The translations under genes and the position numbers were made by a program. The notes under the pieces were generated by a model, which saw nothing but the letters and a program-made list of their open reading frames with translations, searched no databases and was not told the origin of the DNA. Below are positions 18,042 to 27,432 of a DNA stretch of 64,000 nucleotides, in pieces. Source of the DNA: CACIIZ01 sp045565285. GTDB lineage: Bacteria > Pseudomonadota > Alphaproteobacteria > Rhodobacterales > Rhodobacteraceae. The stretch covers positions 140,000 through 203,999 of the forward strand of contig JBJLFR010000023.1 in NCBI GenBank assembly GCA_045565285.1, given 5' to 3'. Positions within the stretch are counted from its first letter, which is position 1; every line of letters begins with the position of its first letter.

Positions 18042-19661
18042 TTACTGGTGTGACGCTAGTTTTCTTAATTCAAATTTTTGAACTTTACCTGTAGAGGTTT
18101 TTGGGATTGAGCAAAATACTACTTCTTTTGGTATTTTAAAGCTAGCTAATTTCGATCTGCAATGTTCAATTATTTTCTCTTTAGAAAGATTCGATTCTGG
18201 TTTAAGTTCTATAAATACACAAGGAACTTCTCCCCATTTATCATCTTGCATTGCTACAACCCCACAAGCTAAGACAGCATCTAAATCATAAATGCAGTTT
18301 TCAATCTCTATTGAAGAGATATTTTCTCCACCAGATATAATAATATCTTTTAATCTATCTTTTAACTGGACATATCCATTCTCATACATGACACCTAGAT
18401 CTCCAGTATGAAACCACCCTCCTGAAAATGCTTCCTGGGTTGCTTCAAGATTTTTTAAGTAACCTTTCATAGTGATGTTACCTCTTAACAATACTTCACC
18501 TATTGTCTTTCCATCTCTTGGAACATCAGAGAAATCATTCTGATTTACCACTCTAATTCCTTCTTGAACTATATAAGCAACTCCTTGACGAGATTTAATA
18601 TCTGCCTGTTTTTCTTTAGATAAATTATCCCATTCAGGATCCCATGCACATACTACACAAGGACCATATACTTCTGTTAAACCATAAACATGGGTAACTT
18701 CAAAACCAATTTCCTGCATTGATTGTAAAACAGCTGCAGGAGGTGGAGCTGCGGCAGTCATAACTTTACATATATAATCCAATTTTATTTTTTCTCTAAT
18801 ACTAGAATCTATGATCATACCTAATACAATAGGTGCACCACACAAATAATTTACGTTATGTTTAGAAATGGCAGAAAAAATAGTCTCAGAAGAAACTTTT
18901 CTTAAACAAATATTTGTCCCTGCTTTAGCCGCAATAGTCCAAGGAAAACACCAACCATTACAATGAAACATTGGTAGCGTCCAAAGATATATAGGATGAC
19001 TTTCCATATTCCATTCAATTATATTACCAAGTGCATTTAAGTAAGATCCTCTGTAATGGGTGAGAACGCCTTTTGGATTTCCTGTAGTGCCAGACGTATA
19101 ATTAATAGCAATGGTATCCCACTCATCCTCTATAGAAATTTCTTCAAAATTAATATTTCCTTTTGACAAAAAAACTTCATAGTCTAAATATTCAGAAGTA
19201 TTATTAAAACCAGCCGTTTCATCTTCTATGATTATAATTTCTGGTTTTTTTTGGCTTGAAGAAACTGCTTTTTTGGCTGTTTCTAAAAATTCCAAATCTG
19301 CAAAAAGTAATTTTAGTTCAGAGTGATCAATAATATAAGCTAGTGTTTTATAATCTAATCTGTAGTTCATGGCGTTTAAAATCATACCAGCCATAGGCAC
19401 ACTATAATGTGCTTCATATAACTCAGGAGTATTCATTGCCAAAAAGCCAATAATATCTCCTTTTTTATATCCCGATATGTGTAAAGCTGATGCAAATCTT
19501 TTACAGCGAGAATATGTTTCTTCCCAATTATAAGACCTATAATTATAGATAATAGATTTTCTCTTTGGAAATATATAGGCTGCTTTTTTTAAAAATGTAA
19601 CTGGATTTAAAGGAGTAAAATTAGCACTATTTTTTATTAAATCACTATCAAATCGTTTCAT
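18042..19661 (-). CDS. Acyl-CoA synthetase (AMP-forming)
   Basis: ANL-superfamily ligase of 539 residues making acyl-CoA via an acyl-AMP. The P-loop-like YTSGTTGNPKG is near 192-202, the A5 motif is VYGLTEVYGP, the adenylate Asp is in FHTGDLG, and the C-terminal catalytic Lys is in TSTGKVQKFELR. The branch resembles short/medium-chain ligases (AAE-type). Given the DmdA-like proteins at the window's right end, a methylmercaptopropionate-CoA ligase (DmdB-like) role is a possibility only. It is monocistronic. Confidence 0.83.
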   Translation of the reverse strand: MKRFDSDLIKNSANFTPLNPVTFLKKAAYIFPKRKSIIYNYRSYNWEETYSRCKRFASALHISGYKKGDIIGFLAMNTPELYEAHYSVPMAGMILNAMNYRLDYKTLAYIIDHSELKLLFADLEFLETAKKAVSSSQKKPEIIIIEDETAGFNNTSEYLDYEVFLSKGNINFEEISIEDEWDTIAINYTSGTTGNPKGVLTHYRGSYLNALGNIIEWNMESHPIYLWTLPMFHCNGWCFPWTIAAKAGTNICLRKVSSETIFSAISKHNVNYLCGAPIVLGMIIDSSIREKIKLDYICKVMTAAAPPPAAVLQSMQEIGFEVTHVYGLTEVYGPCVVCAWDPEWDNLSKEKQADIKSRQGVAYIVQEGIRVVNQNDFSDVPRDGKTIGEVLLRGNITMKGYLKNLEATQEAFSGGWFHTGDLGVMYENGYVQLKDRLKDIIISGGENISSIEIENCIYDLDAVLACGVVAMQDDKWGEVPCVFIELKPESNLSKEKIIEHCRSKLASFKIPKEVVFCSIPKTSTGKVQKFELRKLASHQ

Positions 19662-19709
19662 TAAAATTTTCCAATTTCAATAAACAAACCAATTGGTAAA
19701 ATCTTAAAA

Positions 19710-20015
19710 TTAAGCAGCCTCTGCTTGCCTATCACTTTCTTCTCTAGATAAAGCAACTGATGTTCTTACGCCTTTCTTAACAAACTCAATCATACCTTTT
19801 ACACATCTCTCATTTGGGTCAATACCTGCACACATCAAAACTTCTCTACCATCTCTAGATCGAGCCCATCTTGCAATTTGCTCAGCTCCATTTCCATATT
19901 TTTTATCATCAGCAATCGCATCATCTAAAGCTGCTAATACTACAGCTGCAAATAATCTTTGTGCGCGACCTCCTTGGTCACTTTTATTTACAGTAGTATC
20001 TAGACTTGAAAACAT
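19710..20015 (-). CDS. Small conserved alphaproteobacterial protein (DUF6280-like)
   Basis: 101 residues from the ATG at 20015, chosen because it has a perfect GGAGG at 7-nt spacing. A longer frame to 20072 lacks one. The core 'AAVVLAALDDAIADDKKYG' and 'ARWARSRDGREVLMCAGIDPNERCV' is strikingly conserved in the small proteins of Rhodobacterales-type genomes that I recall under DUF6280. No known function. It is Asp/Arg-rich and soluble. Its composition is less AT-biased than its neighbours, as expected for a strongly conserved or highly expressed protein. Confidence 0.78.
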   Translation of the reverse strand: MFSSLDTTVNKSDQGGRAQRLFAAVVLAALDDAIADDKKYGNGAEQIARWARSRDGREVLMCAGIDPNERCVKGMIEFVKKGVRTSVALSREESDRQAEAA

Positions 20016-20186
20016 ATTTTCCTCCAATAAACAACAAGCATTGCTTATGACATTTTTTTTTTGTTCAAGCAATTAAAAATAGTTAAAATAATTAAAAATA
20101 TAGATTTTTCTTTATTTTTTTATTTATTCCAACATAAAAACAAAAAAAAACATCAAATTTTTTAGATTTTTGAATAATTTTTTGTA

Positions 20187-20798
20187 CTAAAAGGGTTTGC
20201 GAGCATTAAAAGCTGCGCGAATCGTTCCATCATCTAAGTAATCTAATTCACCCCCAACAGGAACGCCGTGTGCTAATGAAGAAATACTTACCTTAGTATT
20301 TTTGAGTTTTTCGATGATATAGTTAGCCGTTGTTTGGCCGTTAATAGTGGCATCAAGAGCTAAAATAATTTCTTTTACTTCATTATTTTCTACTCTCTTA
20401 AAAATTTTTTCAATTTCTAATTCCTCAAGATTTATACCCATATAAGAAGATGAATAGTTACCTAAAACATGGTATACTCCATCAAATATTTGAGACCTTT
20501 CCATAGCCCACAAATCTGCAACATCCTGAACAATGCAAATCAGCTTTTTATTTCTAGAGTTATCTAAACAAATAGCGCAAATAGAATCTACAGAAAAATT
20601 ACCACATTGATTACAGTTTTTGATTTTCTCTGATACTAAATTTAATATATTAGCTAGAGGTTGAAGAATAATTTCTTTCTTCTCAATCATTCTGATAACC
20701 GCTCGTCTAGCAGATCTAGGGCCTAATCCTGGTAGCTTAGCCATAATTGCTATTAACGTTTCAACCTCATTTTCATCATTATGGTTATGAAATTTCAT
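20187..20798 (-). CDS. recR: Recombination protein RecR
   Basis: RecR loads RecA with RecO/RecF at gaps. I use the ATG at 20798 (203 residues, the family length). A longer frame to 20948 runs into ybaB and adds a non-homologous leader. Features in order: HhH segment KLPGLGPRSARRAV, the four-Cys zinc finger CNQCG...CAIC, and the Toprim domain starting ICIVQDVADLWAMER with LALDATINGQTT. It follows dnaX and ybaB on the same strand, the standard trio. Confidence 0.95.
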   Translation of the reverse strand: MKFHNHNDENEVETLIAIMAKLPGLGPRSARRAVIRMIEKKEIILQPLANILNLVSEKIKNCNQCGNFSVDSICAICLDNSRNKKLICIVQDVADLWAMERSQIFDGVYHVLGNYSSSYMGINLEELEIEKIFKRVENNEVKEIILALDATINGQTTANYIIEKLKNTKVSISSLAHGVPVGGELDYLDDGTIRAAFNARKPF

Positions 20799-20823
20799 AA
20801 TAAAAATTAAAAATATTGATTTT

Positions 20824-21180
20824 TTAAAATGGTAATTTAAAACCAGCGGGTAAATTAAAATCTGAAGTAACTTTTGCCATCTCTTCTTTTGCCTTATCTG
20901 CAGATTTTTGTTGAGCATCTCTAATTGCTGCAACGATAAGATCTTCAACTACAGCCTTTTCAGAAGGTTTGAACAAACTTTCATCAATATTCAGACTTTT
21001 TAGTGTTCCCTTAGCGTTTACTATAGCTTTTATAAGACCACCCCCAGACTCACCTTCTACTTCAAGTTCTTCCAATTGTTTCTGGATATCTGACATTTTT
21101 GACTGCATATCTTGAGCTTGTCGCATTAACTTGGCCATATCTCCTAATTGACCTAAACCTTTAAGCATCACTTTCCCCAT
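20824..21180 (-). CDS. ybaB: Nucleoid-associated protein YbaB/EbfC
   Basis: 118-residue YbaB/EbfC family DNA-binding protein. It has the typical MxKLMRQAQDMQSKM amphipathic helix, the central EGESGGGLIKAIVNAKG strand region and a C-terminal helix ending 'NLPAGFKLPF'. An in-frame Met five codons in (MLKGLGQ) is an equally good start. It lies between dnaX and recR, matching the conserved cluster. Confidence 0.93.
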   Translation of the reverse strand: MGKVMLKGLGQLGDMAKLMRQAQDMQSKMSDIQKQLEELEVEGESGGGLIKAIVNAKGTLKSLNIDESLFKPSEKAVVEDLIVAAIRDAQQKSADKAKEEMAKVTSDFNLPAGFKLPF

Positions 21181-21237
21181 AATTGTTAAAAAAACATATT
21201 TAAAAAATCATTTATTTATTGATAACTTAATATTTAA

Positions 21238-22839
21238 TTAATGAAAAGAAGACTTTGCTATTTTTGAACCTGGGAATTTTTTTATTATCTCCTGAACTAT
21301 ATCGTTATCATCTATTAATTTTTTTAATTTTATATCTTTCTCTTCTTTTATATTTGAAAGAGTTTTTGCATTTGTGTTCTCTAAACGTATTAAGTCCCAT
21401 TTGATATTGGTAAAACTATAAAGGAAATTTGATAATTTAGAAACTATCTCAATGCTTGCATCAGGGGTTAAATCAAATTGTATCTCTCCAGACTTAAAAG
21501 AGAGCATTTTAAAATTTGTTTCTAATTCTACCAAAAGTGGGATTTTTTTCTCTTTTTTTAATAAAATTAATAAATCATTAAAGTTATTAATTTCTATTTT
21601 TTTTTTTTCTAAATTTATGTTATCATTTGAGACTGGGCGTTTTTCTATATTATTCTTATCATAGGATTTAATATTTTCTTTTACTAAATTTTTAGAATTT
21701 TCTAAAAAATTCAAAAATTCTGTATGGTCTGGGGAGTTTGAAAAAAAGCTTAATCTTAATAAACCCATTTGTAGGGTAGATAAAATATCTGGTGCATATT
21801 TCATCTCTTCATGAATTTTCAATAATATTTGCCAACACCTAGATAATATACCTATTGACATTTTCTTGGATAAATTTTGGAGTAAATCTAAGTTATCATC
21901 TGACAAATCATATATAATAAATTTCTCTTTCTTAATTTTTGATACCATCAATTTCCAATTTATATCCATTAATCCATTTACAATTGAAAAGGGATCAATT
22001 CCATCTTTTATTTCTTCTTCTAATTCTGTTAATATTTCACTGTTTTTTTGTTCAATTATAATTTCAAATAGTTCTAGAGATCTATTTTGATTTAATAAGC
22101 CTAACATTTCTATAATGTGATTAGCTTCTAATTTTCCATCACTATATATAATAGCTTGATCCAATATTGATAATGCGTCTCGAATTGATCCTTCAGAAAC
22201 ATCAGAAATCATTCTTAAAGCACTTTCTGAAAAACTAATTTTTTCTTTGATACAAACATCTGATAAATGATTAATAATTAAGTGATTATTTATTCTTTCT
22301 AAATCAAATCGCTGGCACCTAGAAATTATTGTTGTAGGAATTTTTAAGATTTCAGTGGTAGCGAAGATGAATTTTACATGTGCAGGTGGTTCTTCTAAAG
22401 TTTTCAGAAGAGCATTAAAAGCAGAGTTAGATAACATATGAACTTCATCAATAATATAAACTTTAAAACGAGCATAAACTGTCTTGTAATCTATATTATC
22501 AATAATCTCCCTTACATCTGAAACTCCAGTTCTACTAGCAGCATCCATTTCAATAACATCTATATGACGGCTTTCAGTTATTGAAATACAAGATTCACAT
22601 TCACCACATGGATCTACAGTAGGTAGGTTATTATTAGAAGATGAAAGACAATTAAGACCTTTGGCAATAATCCTTGCAGTTGAAGTTTTCCCTATTCCTC
22701 TTGATCCAGTTAAAAGAAAAGAATGCGCAATACGATTCAATTTAAATGAATTAGTTAATACTTTAACTAGAGTATCTTGCCCAATCAACTCTGATAATGT
22801 TTGTGGTCTGTATTTCCTAGCTAAGACAGTATAAGCCAT
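21238..22839 (-). CDS. dnaX: DNA polymerase III subunit gamma/tau
   Basis: Clamp-loader ATPase of 533 residues. Walker A GSRGIGKTSTAR is near 45-56, the zinc-binding Cys set is around CGECESC, Walker B and the DEVHML segment follow, and the sensor 1 region is IISRCQRFDLERI. The C-terminal tau part after about residue 370 is short and Lys/Asn/Ile-rich compared with E. coli. A run of 12 A in the mRNA at codons 411-415 could give a gamma form (see the separate entry). It is first in dnaX-ybaB-recR, with SRP RNA just upstream. Confidence 0.95.
   Translation of the reverse strand: MAYTVLARKYRPQTLSELIGQDTLVKVLTNSFKLNRIAHSFLLTGSRGIGKTSTARIIAKGLNCLSSSNNNLPTVDPCGECESCISITESRHIDVIEMDAASRTGVSDVREIIDNIDYKTVYARFKVYIIDEVHMLSNSAFNALLKTLEEPPAHVKFIFATTEILKIPTTIISRCQRFDLERINNHLIINHLSDVCIKEKISFSESALRMISDVSEGSIRDALSILDQAIIYSDGKLEANHIIEMLGLLNQNRSLELFEIIIEQKNSEILTELEEEIKDGIDPFSIVNGLMDINWKLMVSKIKKEKFIIYDLSDDNLDLLQNLSKKMSIGILSRCWQILLKIHEEMKYAPDILSTLQMGLLRLSFFSNSPDHTEFLNFLENSKNLVKENIKSYDKNNIEKRPVSNDNINLEKKKIEINNFNDLLILLKKEKKIPLLVELETNFKMLSFKSGEIQFDLTPDASIEIVSKLSNFLYSFTNIKWDLIRLENTNAKTLSNIKEEKDIKLKKLIDDNDIVQEIIKKFPGSKIAKSSFH
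21597..21608 (-). other. A12 homopolymer in dnaX, candidate gamma/tau slippage site
   Basis: On the coding strand dnaX has twelve consecutive A (codons E411-K-K-K-I415). Adding one A gives three to four residues and then TAA. Losing one gives an immediate TAG. Either slip would end the product at about 414-418 residues, close to the size of gamma in other bacteria. It may also be chance in an A-rich gene. Confidence 0.45.
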
Positions 22840-22894
22840 TATCTTTTTTTTAATAAATAAATATCATAATCTAATTCTTACTATAAAAATAAGT

Positions 22895-22987
22895 GAGAGA
22901 TTGATATTGACCCAAGTTAAATTCGTTGCGGCTGCTTCCTTTCAGACCTGACCGGATTGGCGAAATACTCGTCCAAAACAACCTCTC
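22895..22987 (-). ncRNA. ffs: Small bacterial signal recognition particle RNA (4.5S type)
   Basis: The minus strand holds the invariant SRP domain IV core: GGTCAGGTCTGAAAGGAAG followed by CAGCC, with the asymmetric loop that binds Ffh. The outer ends GAGAGGTTG and CAATCTCTC pair over nine positions (one G-U), which sets the limits at about 93 nt. It lies 55 nt upstream of dnaX on the same strand, a common alphaproteobacterial arrangement. Confidence 0.93.
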
Positions 22988-23041
22988 AATTAAACTAATA
23001 ATTTTTTATTAGTAAATTTACAAGTCTTTGATTCTATAATA

Positions 23042-24001
23042 ATGAATTTATTTATGACATATGACTTGAATCTTTTTTTTGCTAATACACAAAAAATAAA
23101 TAAAATAAATCCGAGTAATGTAAAAGGAATTTTTAAAAAATCGAAAAATTTTCACATCTTTTTTTGTCAAGGGTTAATCTTAACTAAGAAAGTAAAAAAT
23201 AAGCTAAAAATAACATACTTTAACAAAAAAAATTTATTATTTCGATATATTGATAAAACTGTTTATTTGGGGAAGGATGGTGAAAAAAATATTTATGTTC
23301 ATAATATATACTATTACAAAGAAACTACCACTAATTTGAATCAAATAGAATTTTTCAATAAAATTATTAAAAAAGAAAAACTATTCCAGTATCTTTTTAG
23401 TGACCTGAGAACAATATTTACTAATTTAACTATAAAAGATTCTTCTATAGCAGGGATTGCTAAATCTCTTATTAATTGGAAATTAGAAAATAAATTCTGT
23501 ACAAAATGTGGAGGAAAATTTGAAAATTCTGACAATTACAAATGGGAGAATGAGTGTAGTTTTTGTAACAAAATTTATTTTCCAAGAATAGACCCTGTTA
23601 TAATTGTTATTGTAGTAAAGGGAAACAAGACACTTATTGGAAGATCTCATCACTTTCCAGAAAAACTTTATTCTTGTTTGGCGGGTTTTATGGAACTAGG
23701 AGAAACAATAGAAAGTGCGGCAATACGTGAAATAAAGGAGGAGGTGGGGATTAATATTTATGACATAAAATTTATCACTAACCAACCGTGGCCTTTTCCA
23801 TCATCATTAATGTTTGGGTTAATAGCTAAAACTAAACATAAAAAATTGAATATAGATAAAAATGAAATAGAAGATGCTTTTTGGATTTCAAAACAAAATC
23901 TTAAAAAAGTATTAAATGGTGATAATGATAATTGTATAGCAGCAAGAAAAGGAACAATAGCCAGATATCTTTTGGAAAAATGGGTAAATAATAAGATTTA
24001 A
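23042..24001 (+). CDS. nudC: NAD+ diphosphatase NudC (Nudix hydrolase)
   Basis: 319 residues. It has a diverged N-terminal domain, the zinc ribbon CTKCGG...CSFCNK, then a Nudix domain with box GFMELGETIESAAIREIKEE (box consensus GX5EX7REUXEEXGU). It also has NQPWPFPSSLMFG, the SQPWPFPxS-type motif that marks NudC. It cleaves NAD(H) to NMN(H) and AMP and can remove NAD caps from RNA. It is convergent with pheA, whose stop is 4 nt away. The ATG has no clear Shine-Dalgarno. Confidence 0.92.
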   Translation: MNLFMTYDLNLFFANTQKINKINPSNVKGIFKKSKNFHIFFCQGLILTKKVKNKLKITYFNKKNLLFRYIDKTVYLGKDGEKNIYVHNIYYYKETTTNLNQIEFFNKIIKKEKLFQYLFSDLRTIFTNLTIKDSSIAGIAKSLINWKLENKFCTKCGGKFENSDNYKWENECSFCNKIYFPRIDPVIIVIVVKGNKTLIGRSHHFPEKLYSCLAGFMELGETIESAAIREIKEEVGINIYDIKFITNQPWPFPSSLMFGLIAKTKHKKLNIDKNEIEDAFWISKQNLKKVLNGDNDNCIAARKGTIARYLLEKWVNNKI

Positions 24002-24005
24002 ATTA

Positions 24006-24845
24006 TTAAGAGTTAAATTTTCTAAATTTATGGCACTCATATACACCTAATATTTTTACCATACTAGTAAAAAACATTAATTCATCCAAAGCCCGATTTA
24101 CTCTTTCTTCATCTGGATGGCCTTCTATATCAGCATAAAATTGAGTGGATGTAAAAGATCCCGAAACCATATAACTTTCTAATTTTACCATATTAACGTT
24201 ATTTGTTGCAAAACCACCCATTGCTTTATATAGAGCAGCAGGTATGTTTTTAACCTGAAAAACTATTGTAGTCATAAATTTAGTATTTTTTACAAAGTCC
24301 AAATTCTCTTTTTTATTAGACATTATTAAAAATCGGGTGGTGTTATTTTTCATATCTTCTATTTCAACACCAAGAGCATCTAGTCCATAAATTTTACCTG
24401 CAAGGGGAGAAGCAAGTGCTGATTGCGATCTATCGTTACTCTCTGAAACAATTTTCGCAGATCCAGCTGTATCAATACCTGACAAAGATTTGATATTATT
24501 TTGAGATAAAAAATTTCTACATTGTCCTAATAAAACAGAATGACTCATAGCTGTTTTAATCTCATTTAACGAAACTCCAGGTAGTGCCAGAAGATTTATA
24601 TGAACCCTTAAAAAATGTTCTTTTATAATAAACAAACCAGAATTAGGAAGTAAATAATAAGCATCTGCAACTCTGCCATAGGTAGAATTCTCAACTGGTA
24701 TAATTGCATACTCTGAATTACCTTCTTTTACTTGATCCATTGCCATTTCAAAAGTAGAACAAGGAAATGGAATAGAATTTGGGAAACACTCACAACTAGC
24801 TTGATGGGAATATGATCCAAGTTCGCCTTGAAATGAAATTTTCAA
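24006..24845 (-). CDS. pheA: Prephenate dehydratase
   Basis: Converts prephenate to phenylpyruvate for phenylalanine synthesis. The 279-residue monofunctional protein (no chorismate mutase domain) starts ISFQGELGSYSHQAS. It has the catalytic NNTTRFLIMS at about 165-174 and a C-terminal ACT domain (NIPAALYKAMGGFATNNVNM...LESYMV) for feedback control by Phe. The length is normal for alphaproteobacterial PheA. Confidence 0.94.
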   Translation of the reverse strand: MKISFQGELGSYSHQASCECFPNSIPFPCSTFEMAMDQVKEGNSEYAIIPVENSTYGRVADAYYLLPNSGLFIIKEHFLRVHINLLALPGVSLNEIKTAMSHSVLLGQCRNFLSQNNIKSLSGIDTAGSAKIVSESNDRSQSALASPLAGKIYGLDALGVEIEDMKNNTTRFLIMSNKKENLDFVKNTKFMTTIVFQVKNIPAALYKAMGGFATNNVNMVKLESYMVSGSFTSTQFYADIEGHPDEERVNRALDELMFFTSMVKILGVYECHKFRKFNS

Positions 24846-24960
24846 AAAAAAATCCTTATTGTTCTATTTGTCGCGCAAACAACATCTTGAAAACTATATA
24901 TAGAAGTAGTTAAAGTACAATACGAAATTAAATTAAATTTATTTAAAAAAGGATATTAGA

Positions 24961-25473
24961 ATGGATACAATGACATGGACAAAAATTATAGGTGCTAGTT
25001 GTGGGTCCCTTTTAATATTATTACTTATTCAATGGGTGGCAGAAGAAGTTTATCATAATAGCCATAATAAATATACTGAAGTAGCTTACCTATTAGAAAT
25101 TGATGAAGAAGTCACGGAAGTTAAAAAAGAAGAGGCAACAATTCCTTTTATTGATTTAGTAACAAGTGCTGACTTATCAAAAGGAAAAAAAGTTTTTGGA
25201 AAATGCAAAGCATGTCATAAACTAGGCGATGGCGAAAATGGAACGGGTCCACATCTTTTTAATATAATAGGAAGAGAAATGGCTGTAGTATCTGATTTTA
25301 AATATTCTTCTAGTTTTAAAGGTCTTGAGGGTAATTGGACTGTAGATGAGCTAAATTTGTTTTTAACTAAACCATCTAATTATATAAAAGGGACGGCTAT
25401 GAATTTTGCAGGCCTAGGGAAAGCAACAGATAGAGCAAATTTGATTGCATACTTGGAAAATAGCACAAAATAA
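24961..25473 (+). CDS. Membrane-anchored cytochrome c (CycM-like)
   Basis: 170 residues with an N-terminal uncleaved helix (about residues 8-28, IIGASCGSLLILLLIQWVA), a charged linker and one class I cytochrome c domain. The haem site CKACH is at about 81-85 after GKKVFGKC, with GTGPHLFNIIGR, and a distal Met in GTAMNFAGL. The likely role is carrying electrons between bc1 and the terminal oxidase at the periplasmic face. A GGAT ribosome site precedes the ATG. It is divergent from pheA. Confidence 0.9.
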   Translation: MDTMTWTKIIGASCGSLLILLLIQWVAEEVYHNSHNKYTEVAYLLEIDEEVTEVKKEEATIPFIDLVTSADLSKGKKVFGKCKACHKLGDGENGTGPHLFNIIGREMAVVSDFKYSSSFKGLEGNWTVDELNLFLTKPSNYIKGTAMNFAGLGKATDRANLIAYLENSTK

Positions 25474-25589
25474 AATATTTATAGGTTGAAGTCCAAAATA
25501 GTATAATTTTTATTAATTTTTTTTTATTATAGTCTACATTGTTAAAATGTCTTTTTAAATAATTTAAAAACTACCAAGGATCTTTAGTT

Positions 25590-27426
25590 ATGAAAAAATT
25601 TGGTCTTAATAATTTTTTATATTTTATTATCATATTTGGGTTTATATTTTTTTCCAGTTTTAGTTTCTCAGATAGCCTAATTAAGTCCCATGGTATTTCA
25701 AGTTTTGGAAACTTAAAATATCCAGAAAATTTCAACCATTTAGATTATGTAAATCCAGAGGCACCAAAAGGTGGTGAAATTTCTACATGGGCATTTGGTA
25801 CTTTTGATTCCTTAAATAGATATATAGTTAAAGGGAACGCTGCAGGATCCGGTAATATATTTATTGAAACCTTGATGATAGAAACTGCTGACGAACCAGA
25901 TTCAATGTATGGATTGTTAGCTGAAAGCATTGAATATCCAGAAGATAAATCTTTTGCAATCTTTAATCTAAGACCAGAAGCTCGATTTTCAGATGGTTCA
26001 AAAGTAACTGCTTCTGATGTAGTATTTAGCCATAATATTTTATTAGAAAAAGGAATACCTTCTCTTAAACAACTTTTTGCCGATATTGAAAGAGTCGAGG
26101 CATTATCTCCTACAAGGGTGAAATTTAGTTTTAAAGAAGCTTCAGATAATAATGAATTACTAATCTTAGCTGCTTCATCAAGTGTTTTTTCAAAAAAGTT
26201 TTTTTCTACAAGAGATTTTGCAGAAAGTAGCCTTGAACCTATGTTAGGAAGTGGTCCTTATATTCTAGATGAAATTGAAGTAGGTAAAAGACTTATCTAT
26301 AAGCTCAATAAAAATTATTGGGGAAATAATTTAGCTATTAATAAGGGTAGAAACAATTTCAATAAAATTCGATATGAATATTATGCTGATACTACTGCAG
26401 CATTTGAAGGTTTCAAAGCTGGTGAATATACTTTTCGTTCAGAAAATTCTTCTCAAAAGTGGGCACAGGATTATAACTTTCCGGCTATCGAAAAGGGAAT
26501 TATTAAAAAGGAAACTCTTACAGATGGAAATTTAGGTTCTGCTCAGGCATTCTTCTTTAATCTCCGTCTGGATAAATTTAAAGATCAAAAAATTAGAGAA
26601 GCTATTGGTCTTATGTTTAATTTTGAATGGTCAAATAAAACTCTTTTTTTTGATCTATACGAAAGGGTAACAAGTTTTTGGGAAAATAGTAATATGCAAG
26701 CTTCTGGTGAAATCTCAGAGAGAGAGCTTGCTATCTTAAATCCTTTAAAAAATTATTTACCTAAGAGTGTTTATGAAAATTCCGTTTTCATTCCTCCCAT
26801 CTCTAAACCAGACAAAGTAGATAGAAAAAATAGAAGAAAAGCTACAAAATTATTCAAAGAATCAGGTTGGGACTTAATGGATGGCAAACTAAAAAATATA
26901 AGATGGAGATACCTTTACTTTAGAAATTTTAAATTATTCTCCTGCATTTGACAGAATTATTAACCCCTTTATCCAAAATCTAAAGTTATTGGGAATAGAT
27001 GCTAAACATACAAGAATAGATAGCACTCAATATACCGAAAGAGTTAGAAAGTTTGAATGGGAAATTATAACATCAACTTATGGTAATTCGTTAACGCCGG
27101 GTTTAGAACTTATTCAGCAATACTCTTCTAATACTGCTGATATTCCCTCTAGAAATCTAGTGGGATTAAAAAATAAAGGCATCGATAATTTAATTAATTT
27201 AGCTGCTAAATCAAAAACAAGAGAAGAACTAAATATCATAATAAGATCTTTAGACAGATCACTGAGATCTCTACATATATGGGTTCCACAATGGTATAAA
27301 AATGTGCATACTATTGCATACAAAAATCAGTACTCATATCCAAAGAAACTTCCTCCTTTTGAGTTAGGCGCATTTGACTTCTGGTGGTTTGATAATAAAA
27401 AAGCCGAAATTTTGGAACTTAAATAA
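25590..27426 (+). CDS. yejA: Peptide ABC transporter binding protein (YejA-like), frameshifted
   Basis: Family 5 solute-binding protein with a signal peptide (FLYFIIIFGFIFFSSFSFS) and the opening HGISSFGNLKYPENFNHLDYVNPEAPKGG typical of YejA. The frame is open to 26951, but homology leaves it at about 26900, after DGKLKNI, and resumes one base on with DGDTFTLEILNYSPAFDRI, running to 27426. Dropping one A at 26900-26901 gives a continuous protein of about 611 residues. Downstream yejBEF are intact. So this is either a recent mutation or a sequence error. Confidence 0.85.
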
Positions 27427-27432
27427 AGACGC

